Shown here piece by piece: positions 20,164 through 26,130 of a stretch of 26,130 nt of DNA. The stretch is from contig NZ_DHDZ01000018.1 in NCBI RefSeq assembly GCF_002399615.1, forward strand, positions 40,498 to 66,627, given 5' to 3'. Under the pieces are notes generated by a model. It was given only the letters and a program-made list of their open reading frames with translations, was not told the DNA's origin and searched no databases. The position numbers and the translations under genes are program-made. The first letter of the stretch is position 1, and the number at the start of each line of letters is the position of its first letter. This DNA is from Pedobacter sp. UBA4863 (lineage in GTDB: Bacteria > Bacteroidota > Bacteroidia > Sphingobacteriales > Sphingobacteriaceae).

Positions 20164-22701
20164 ATGGCAGAAGATTTAGAAAATCAAGAGAACGATAAGA
20201 TTATCCCCATTAATATCGATGAGCAGATGCGAACTGCCTATATCGATTATTCGATGTCGGTAATTGTGAGCAGAGCATTACCCGATGTGCGTGATGGTTT
20301 AAAGCCGGTACACCGTAGGGTACTTTATGGTATGCAAGACCTAGGTGTAGGTGCTGGCAAACCGTACAAAAAATCGGCACGTATTGTGGGTGAGGTGTTG
20401 GGTAAATACCACCCGCACGGAGATTCATCTGTATATATGACCATGGTGCGTATGGCCCAGCCTTGGAGCTTGCGCTACATGATGGTAGATGGACAAGGTA
20501 ACTACGGCTCCGTTGATGGCGACTCGCCAGCGGCAATGCGTTATACCGAGGCTCGTTTCCATAAAATTGCAGAAGAAATGTTGGCTGATATCAATAAGGA
20601 TACGGTTGACTTTCAAAACAACTTTGACGACTCGTTGCAAGAACCAACAGTATTACCGGCAAGGGTACCAAACCTTTTAGTTAATGGATCTTCGGGTATT
20701 GCGGTAGGTATGGCAACCAATATGGCGCCACATAACCTAACCGAAGTAATTAATGCAACTATAAATTTTATCGATAATAGAGAAATTACTATTGCCGAGC
20801 TAATGAAATTTATAAAAGCGCCAGATTTCCCTACGGGAGCCATTATTTATGGTTATGCTGGTGTACAAGAAGCTTTTGAAACAGGTAGAGGCCGTATTGT
20901 AATGCGTGCCAAAGCTGAAATTGAAACAATTAAAGATCGCGAGGTAATTATCGTTACCGAAATTCCTTATCAAGTTAACAAAGCCATGATGATTGAGCGT
21001 ACTGCTGAATTGGTTGGCGAGAAAAAAATTGAAGGAATTTCGAACATCAAAGATGAGTCTAATAAAGACGGTATCCGCATTGTTTACGAAATTAAACGTG
21101 ATGCGAACGCAAGTATCGTTTTAAACAACCTGTTTAAGCAAACGGCATTACAAACCTCATTTAGCGTAAATAACATTGCACTGGTAAATGGCCGTCCGCA
21201 GTTATTAAATCTTAAAGACCTTATACATCATTTTGTTGAACACAGACACGATGTAGTTATTCGTCGTACTCGTTTTGAGTTGGCAGAGGCCGAAAAACGT
21301 GCACATATTTTAGAAGGTTTATTAATTGCTTTAGATCACATTGAAGAAGTAATTAAACTCATTCGTGCTTCTAGCACTCCAGATGAGGCTAGAACAGGGT
21401 TGATGGAGAAATTTGGTTTGAGCGACATTCAAGCTCGTGCTATCTTAGACATGACCCTCCGTAGGTTAACCGGACTAGAGCGTGATAAAATTAAAGAAGA
21501 ATATGCCGAATTAATGAAAACTATCGAATGGTTAAAATCTGTATTGGCAGATGAAGGCCTTCGTATGCAAATCATTAAGGATGAATTGACGGAGATTTTA
21601 GATAAATATGGCGATGAACGTAGGACAACCATTGTTCACTCGGCAGAAGATATGAGTATGGAAGACTTCATCGAAGACGAAGAAGTTGTAATTACCATTT
21701 CTCATGAAGGATATATTAAACGTACACCAGCAACAGAATATCGTACACAAGGTAGGGGTGGTAAAGGTTCGAAAGGAAGTGATTCTAGGAATGAAGATTT
21801 TATAGAACACTTGTTGATTGCCACTAACCACAATTACATGTTGTTCTTTACCGAAGCTGGTAGGTGCTTCTGGCTAAGGGTTTACGAAATTCCGGAAGGA
21901 AGTCGTCAAAGTAAAGGACGTGCTTTACAAAACATCATCAATATCCCTAAAGAAGAAAAAGTTAAAGCTTACATCAAGGTTAAAAACTTGAAAGACCAAG
22001 AGTATTTAGAGAACAACTTTATCGTTATGTGTACTAAAAAAGGTACCATTAAGAAAACTTCTCTAGAGGCTTATTCTCGTCCACGTGTTAACGGTATCAA
22101 TGCCATTAACATTAACGAAGGCGATCAATTATTGGAAGCAAGCTTAACTACCGGAAGCAGCGAAATTGTAATGGCATTGCGTTCTGGTAGGGCAATTCGT
22201 TTCAACGAAAGCACCGTTAGACCAATGGGCAGAACTGCAACGGGTGTGCGTGGTGTAACTTTAGGGCACGATAAAGACGAAGTTGTTGGCATGATTGCTG
22301 TAAACAGTAGCGATGCAACTATCTTGGTGGTTTCTGAAAAAGGTTACGGAAAACGTACCGATATTGAAGATTACCGTGTAACCAACCGTGGTGGCAAAGG
22401 TGTTAAAACCATTAACGTTACCGATAAAACTGGTGAGCTTGTAGCCATTAAAAATGTAACCGACGCTGACGATTTAATGATCATCAATAAATCTGGTATC
22501 GTTATTAGAATTGCCGTAAGCGAACTCAGGGTAATGGGAAGAGCCACGCAAGGAGTGAGGCTAATTAGCTTAAAAGGTAACGATGAGATTGCCTCGGTAG
22601 CTAGAATTGACCATGAAGATGAGGAAGAAGTTGACGAACAATTGGGCGGCGAAGAAACACCAAACAATGAAACAAGTAGTGAAAATGCTACAGAAGAATA
22701 A
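20164..22701 (+). CDS. gyrA: DNA gyrase subunit A
   Basis: This 845-residue protein is full length. Residues 1-530 form the breakage-reunion region, with catalytic Tyr127 in AAMRYTEARF. The quinolone region reads HPHGDSSVYMTMVRMAQ. Ser88 matches E. coli Ser83, but the position of Asp87 is Met92. The C-terminal beta-pinwheel contains the GyrA box QGRGGKG, which marks gyrase rather than topoisomerase IV. The tail is highly acidic (DHEDEEEVDEQLGG). With GyrB it introduces negative supercoils. It is transcribed alone, ending at the hairpin 22727-22774. Confidence 0.98.
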   Translation: MAEDLENQENDKIIPINIDEQMRTAYIDYSMSVIVSRALPDVRDGLKPVHRRVLYGMQDLGVGAGKPYKKSARIVGEVLGKYHPHGDSSVYMTMVRMAQPWSLRYMMVDGQGNYGSVDGDSPAAMRYTEARFHKIAEEMLADINKDTVDFQNNFDDSLQEPTVLPARVPNLLVNGSSGIAVGMATNMAPHNLTEVINATINFIDNREITIAELMKFIKAPDFPTGAIIYGYAGVQEAFETGRGRIVMRAKAEIETIKDREVIIVTEIPYQVNKAMMIERTAELVGEKKIEGISNIKDESNKDGIRIVYEIKRDANASIVLNNLFKQTALQTSFSVNNIALVNGRPQLLNLKDLIHHFVEHRHDVVIRRTRFELAEAEKRAHILEGLLIALDHIEEVIKLIRASSTPDEARTGLMEKFGLSDIQARAILDMTLRRLTGLERDKIKEEYAELMKTIEWLKSVLADEGLRMQIIKDELTEILDKYGDERRTTIVHSAEDMSMEDFIEDEEVVITISHEGYIKRTPATEYRTQGRGGKGSKGSDSRNEDFIEHLLIATNHNYMLFFTEAGRCFWLRVYEIPEGSRQSKGRALQNIINIPKEEKVKAYIKVKNLKDQEYLENNFIVMCTKKGTIKKTSLEAYSRPRVNGINAININEGDQLLEASLTTGSSEIVMALRSGRAIRFNESTVRPMGRTATGVRGVTLGHDKDEVVGMIAVNSSDATILVVSEKGYGKRTDIEDYRVTNRGGKGVKTINVTDKTGELVAIKNVTDADDLMIINKSGIVIRIAVSELRVMGRATQGVRLISLKGNDEIASVARIDHEDEEEVDEQLGGEETPNNETSSENATEE

Positions 22702-22726
22702 ACAAATAACTTAATTTTAAAATAAG

Positions 22727-22774
22727 TCCATCATGAAAAATTGTAATTAGTAATAAAAACAATATCATGATGGA
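22727..22774 (+). terminator. gyrA terminator
   Basis: TCCATCATGA (22727-22736) pairs with TCATGATGGA (22765-22774). An inner ATTGT/ACAAT stem lies beyond a small internal loop. TTTT follows at once. It lies 25 bp after the gyrA stop. Confidence 0.75.
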
Positions 22775-22807
22775 TTTTAACGTTTAAACAACAAAATTTA
22801 TAATTGA

Positions 22808-23896
22808 ATGAAAAAGTTAATTTTAAGTGTAGGTATCATGAGTTTGTCAGTATTTGCCTACGCCCAAAAATCTGAAGTTTCCGAAGCAAAAAAATCTTGG
22901 GATTTATTTCAGGCAATGAACCAAGCACAAAATCTTAAGAAAAATTTAGAAAATTTAAATAAAGGTTTGGCACATACAGATTTAGCTATTGCTCACGAAA
23001 AAACTAAAAACCTGGCCGAGCCTTGGGCTTTAAGAGCTTCAATGGCATCGGCAGTGGCTTTATTAGATACCCTTAACGATGCAAATGCATTGGCAAAGCA
23101 AAAAATTGCCGAAGAGGCAATTGTGAAAGCTACCGAATTAGATAAAAAAGGTGATCAAAAAGAAAACCTTGCAAATGCTCAGATTAACATCGCAAATGCA
23201 ATTCAAACTAGAGCTATTAGGGCTTATAATAAAAAAGATTTCGCTACAGCGTTTAAAATCTTCACTGAAATTACAGAGAAAAACCCTACAGACACTTCAA
23301 TGTTTCTAAATGCTGGTGTTGCAGCTAAACAAGCGGGGAATTATGCTGGTGCTGTTAAAAATTTCAAAAAAGTAATTGCTTTTAATGTTCCAGAAGCTAA
23401 AAATCTTTTTTTAGAAGCTATTAATATAGAGTTAGTTAATTTAAAAGATACTGCTGCTGGTTTAGCTTCAATTGAGGAAGCCTTGGTTAAATTTCCTGAT
23501 GACCCTGATTTTGTAGGTACTCAAACAGATATTTATATTGTAAGAGGAGAAATTGAAAAATCTCAAGCTTCGTTAAATAAATTAGTAGCAAAAGACCCTA
23601 ACAAAGCAATTTATCAATTCTTACTAGGAGAAACCTATTACAAACAAGCACTAGGTGTTCAGAACGAGAGGGTAAAGTTAGATGCTAAAAAAGTAAAAGA
23701 ATATAATGCCTTAACTGCTAAAATGACGGCTCTAATTGACAAGTCGTTACCATTTTATAAAAAAGCATTAGAACTTGACCCTAAGGCAGTACATACTTTA
23801 GAAGCATTGAAACAAATTTATGCTTTTAAAAATGACACCAAAGCTTATGAAGAAACGAACAAGCTTTTAAAAGCCTTACCTCAAAATAATAATTGA
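22808..23896 (+). CDS. Periplasmic TPR protein, paralogue of the next gene
   Basis: This 362-residue protein has a signal peptide (residues 1-19, ending FAYAQ). It is helical throughout, with TPR-like repeats most evident from residue 140, for example RAIRAYNKKDFATAFKIFTEI, AGVAAKQAGNYAGAVKNFKKV and YQFLLGETYYKQALG. TPRs mediate protein contacts, so a scaffold role in the periplasm is likely; no enzyme motif is present. The next gene (23976-25109) shares layout, length and the motif (E)PWA(L/I)(R/K)A after about 70 residues, so the two are probably paralogues. A good terminator separates them. Confidence 0.8.
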   Translation: MKKLILSVGIMSLSVFAYAQKSEVSEAKKSWDLFQAMNQAQNLKKNLENLNKGLAHTDLAIAHEKTKNLAEPWALRASMASAVALLDTLNDANALAKQKIAEEAIVKATELDKKGDQKENLANAQINIANAIQTRAIRAYNKKDFATAFKIFTEITEKNPTDTSMFLNAGVAAKQAGNYAGAVKNFKKVIAFNVPEAKNLFLEAINIELVNLKDTAAGLASIEEALVKFPDDPDFVGTQTDIYIVRGEIEKSQASLNKLVAKDPNKAIYQFLLGETYYKQALGVQNERVKLDAKKVKEYNALTAKMTALIDKSLPFYKKALELDPKAVHTLEALKQIYAFKNDTKAYEETNKLLKALPQNNN

Positions 23897-23913
23897 TCGT
23901 AAAATCAGTTGAT

Positions 23914-23948
23914 AAAAGGGAGATAATTAAGTTTTATCTCCCTTTTTT
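23914..23948 (+). terminator. Intrinsic terminator between the two TPR genes
   Basis: AAAAGGGAGATAA (23914-23926) pairs with TTATCTCCCTTTT (23934-23946) over 13 bp with a 7-nt loop, and the T-run continues to 23948. It ends the first TPR gene, so the second must have its own promoter in the short following gap or rely on read-through. Confidence 0.9.
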
Positions 23949-23975
23949 AGTTACTTTGCATAAAGCTACATCACA

Positions 23976-25109
23976 ATGCATAAGATATTCTTTAACATTC
24001 TTGTACTTCTAATTACAAGCAATTTGGCGTTTGCCCAAAGTTCTCAGCTAAAGACTGCCAATAACAGCCTTGCCAAGCTACAAAAAAGCATAGCCGATAA
24101 AGCTGATATTAAAAAACAGTTAACCATTATAGGAGAGGGGATTAAAGCTGTTGAAATAGCAGAAAAAGATCGAAAAACCAAAAATTGGCCAGAAACTTGG
24201 GCTATAAAAGCATACTTATGTTCTTATGTTGCCCTTATAGATGATAATGAAACTAATGCCGAAAAATACTTTTTAGCGGCAAAAGGTGCATTAACGAGCG
24301 CCCAAAAACTCGATAAATTTCAGTCTAACACCGAGCTGATCCAAGCTGCAGAACATAACATTTATGTGAAAATGCAAGAAAAAGGCACCGTTGCTTTTCA
24401 ACAGAATGATTTTATTACCGCATATGAACTCCTTAAGAGTGTAAGTGATTTTATGCCTGCCGATACCTTATTGGCCACCAACGTTGCAGTTTGTGCTCAA
24501 AACTTACAACAATACAATGATGCGCTTACCTATTTTTTAAAAGCTAAACAAAACGGTGCCAAAAATCCATTACTGTTCCAAAATATAGCCAATATTTATA
24601 CTTCAAAGTTCGAAAATGAGCTGGCTATTAAAACGCTAGAAGAAGGTCTAAGCTTAAATGCCAATCATCCGCAGTTAACCAACGATTATATTAACATCTT
24701 GTTAGATAATGAGCAATACGAAAAAGCTACAAATGCAGTAGAAACTTCATTAAAGATAGATAAACAAAACAAATTGCTTTTTTTTCTTTACGGTTATCTA
24801 TACCAAAATAGAGGCAATACAAATACGGCAGAATTGTCTTATAAAAAAGCGCTAGAGATTGATTATAATTATTTCGAAGCTTTGTATCAACTTGCTTTGG
24901 CATATATTCAAGAAGCAAATGAAGCACTTAAACAAAAAAACAACAAAAAGTTCACAGCGAACATTAATCGTGCAGAGTATTCTCTGTTAAGAGCACACGA
25001 CCTTAACATTAACCATAAAAACACCATGAAATTGCTCGTTGAGATTTATACGCGTAAAAATAAGTTAGATAAAGTGCAAGAACTTAAACGAAAATTAAAC
25101 GAATTTTAA
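23976..25109 (+). CDS. Periplasmic TPR protein, second paralogue
   Basis: This 377-residue protein has a signal peptide (residues 1-20, ending LAFAQ). It contains TPR-like helix pairs, for example FQQNDFITAYELLKSVSDF, LQQYNDALTYFLKAKQ, YEKATNAVETSLKIDKQ and NTAELSYKKALEIDYNYFEA. Like the preceding gene it carries a PETWAIKAYLCSYVALID segment near residue 75 and a divergent N-terminal helical part. The function is unknown; a periplasmic or outer-membrane scaffold is likely. It is followed by an AT-rich 81-bp gap before the dehydrogenase gene. Confidence 0.8.
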   Translation: MHKIFFNILVLLITSNLAFAQSSQLKTANNSLAKLQKSIADKADIKKQLTIIGEGIKAVEIAEKDRKTKNWPETWAIKAYLCSYVALIDDNETNAEKYFLAAKGALTSAQKLDKFQSNTELIQAAEHNIYVKMQEKGTVAFQQNDFITAYELLKSVSDFMPADTLLATNVAVCAQNLQQYNDALTYFLKAKQNGAKNPLLFQNIANIYTSKFENELAIKTLEEGLSLNANHPQLTNDYINILLDNEQYEKATNAVETSLKIDKQNKLLFFLYGYLYQNRGNTNTAELSYKKALEIDYNYFEALYQLALAYIQEANEALKQKNNKKFTANINRAEYSLLRAHDLNINHKNTMKLLVEIYTRKNKLDKVQELKRKLNEF

Positions 25110-25190
25110 AGGGTTATTTATAACTATCGTGTTGTCATATAATCTACATTATGTTAAGTTGATATTTTAAATCCCTCTACCTTATAAAAG

Positions 25191-26081
25191 ATGATGAAAA
25201 AAATTGCTGTTATTGGCTCTGGTACTATGGGCAATGGTATTGCTCATACCTTCGCTCAGTTTGGTTATGCTGTAAAATTAATTGATATAAATGCCGACGC
25301 TTTACAAAGAGCAATGGATACTATTGGCAGAAATTTAGATCGCCAAGTTGCTAAAGAAACAATTACAGCTACCGATAAAGAAAATACTTTAAATAACTTA
25401 AGTACACACACCGATTTAAAATCTGCTGTGGCCGATGTAGATTTAGTTGTAGAAGCTGCAACAGAAAATATGGAGCTGAAACTTCAAATTTTTAAGGATT
25501 TAACAACCTACACCAAACCCGAAACTATTTTAGCTAGCAATACGTCTTCTATTTCTATTACCAAAATTGCTGCTGCTACCAACCGTGGCGATAAAGTAAT
25601 TGGTATGCACTTTATGAATCCTGTACCTATCATGAAATTGGTTGAGGTTATTCGAGGATATGCTACCAGTGATACAACTACAAATATAGTTATGGAATTG
25701 TCCAAGAAATTGGATAAAGTGCCTGTTGAAGTGAACGATTATCCTGGTTTTGTGGCCAACCGTATTCTAATGCCGATGATTAACGAAGCAATTTATTCGC
25801 TTTACGAAGGTGTTGCTGGTGTTCACGAAATTGATACCGTGATGAAATTAGGTATGGCGCACCCAATGGGACCACTACAATTGGCCGATTTTATTGGTTT
25901 AGATGTATGTTTAGCAATTTTGAACGTATTGCACCAAGGCTTTGGAAACCCGAAGTATGCCCCCTGCCCTCTTTTGGTAAATATGGTTACTGCAGGTAAA
26001 AAAGGCGTAAAATCTGGCGAAGGTTTTTATGATTATAGCAACGGTTTAAAAGAAGCTAAGGTTGCAGCGAAGTTTCTTTAG
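25191..26081 (+). CDS. 3-hydroxyacyl-CoA (3-hydroxybutyryl-CoA) dehydrogenase
   Basis: This 296-residue NAD-dependent dehydrogenase has an N-terminal Rossmann motif GSGTMGNG (residues 9-16). The segment VVEAATENMELK is present, as is the catalytic stretch GMHFMNPVPIMKLVEVI with His140. The family's C-terminal dimerisation domain is recognisable from YPGFVANRILMPMINEAI and GMAHPMGPLQLADFIGLD. It converts acetoacetyl-CoA and 3-hydroxybutyryl-CoA (hbd/paaH-type). Length and single-domain form favour a short-chain enzyme over a fatty-acid oxidation complex. There are two adjacent ATGs (25191 and 25194); the second gives the usual MKKIAVIG start. Pathway partners are outside the window. Confidence 0.93.
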   Translation: MMKKIAVIGSGTMGNGIAHTFAQFGYAVKLIDINADALQRAMDTIGRNLDRQVAKETITATDKENTLNNLSTHTDLKSAVADVDLVVEAATENMELKLQIFKDLTTYTKPETILASNTSSISITKIAAATNRGDKVIGMHFMNPVPIMKLVEVIRGYATSDTTTNIVMELSKKLDKVPVEVNDYPGFVANRILMPMINEAIYSLYEGVAGVHEIDTVMKLGMAHPMGPLQLADFIGLDVCLAILNVLHQGFGNPKYAPCPLLVNMVTAGKKGVKSGEGFYDYSNGLKEAKVAAKFL

Positions 26082-26114
26082 TTGATAGCAAATAGTTAAT
26101 TTAACTAAGAAACT
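26071..26114 (+). terminator. Hairpin overlapping the dehydrogenase stop
   Basis: AGTTTCTTTAGTT (26071-26083, spanning the TAG stop) pairs with AACTAAGAAACT (26103-26114), with one bulge. It is followed by GTTTAAATTTC, a weak T-tract, so termination is plausible but not certain. Confidence 0.45.
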
Positions 26115-26130
26115 GTTTAAATTTCAATAA

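Overview
This window looks like chromosomal DNA of a Bacteroidota bacterium, most likely a Sphingobacteriaceae member near Pedobacter. The evidence is the low GC content, a type IX secretion (T9SS) cargo protein with a type A sorting domain, a one-piece hybrid two-component regulator (TPR sensor, kinase, receiver, AraC domain), a Bacteroidota-style GyrA, and intergenic DNA full of C/G-rich and heptameric repeats. The genus is inferred from general similarity, not from a search.

Bases 1-5405 are an accessory region with few genes. It holds a structured leader, a small excisionase-like HTH protein (383-658), an unrecognised 189-residue protein (1345-1914) and a tight three-gene cluster (3187-4494). 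That cluster encodes a three-helix membrane protein, an exported CHAP-like peptidoglycan hydrolase, and a lipoprotein with a C-terminal membrane anchor. In order and topology it resembles a phage holin / endolysin / unimolecular-spanin lysis cassette, and it ends in a strong terminator. The DNA between these genes is a mosaic of diverged repeats: a composite repeat at 830-1010 and 2899-3078, a 26-bp exact repeat, short ORFs starting MNHNHY, and interleaved inverted repeats. From 4729 to 5186 there are three blocks with a 7-bp period.

Bases 5406-8964 form a plus-strand housekeeping run: tRNA pseudouridine synthase TruC, an outer-membrane-type lipoprotein, a secreted alpha/beta-hydrolase-like protein and DNA polymerase IV (DinB). 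It closes with a hairpin shared with the convergent T9SS gene.

Bases 8987-19820 are mainly minus-strand: a T9SS cargo protein with about 14 propeller-like repeats, a broken CsgG-like gene, the hybrid regulator, a di-heme cytochrome c peroxidase, a MATE exporter, an AlbA_2 (Schlafen-type) protein and a DUF4442 hotdog protein. A small plus-strand membrane-protein gene with an apparent 1-nt frameshift lies at 15840-16002.

Bases 20164-26130 are plus-strand: gyrA with its terminator, two TPR periplasmic proteins that look like paralogues, and a 3-hydroxyacyl-CoA (hydroxybutyryl-CoA) dehydrogenase.

The strongest candidate for an undescribed system is the lysis-like trio with its repeated leader modules in the first 4.5 kb.
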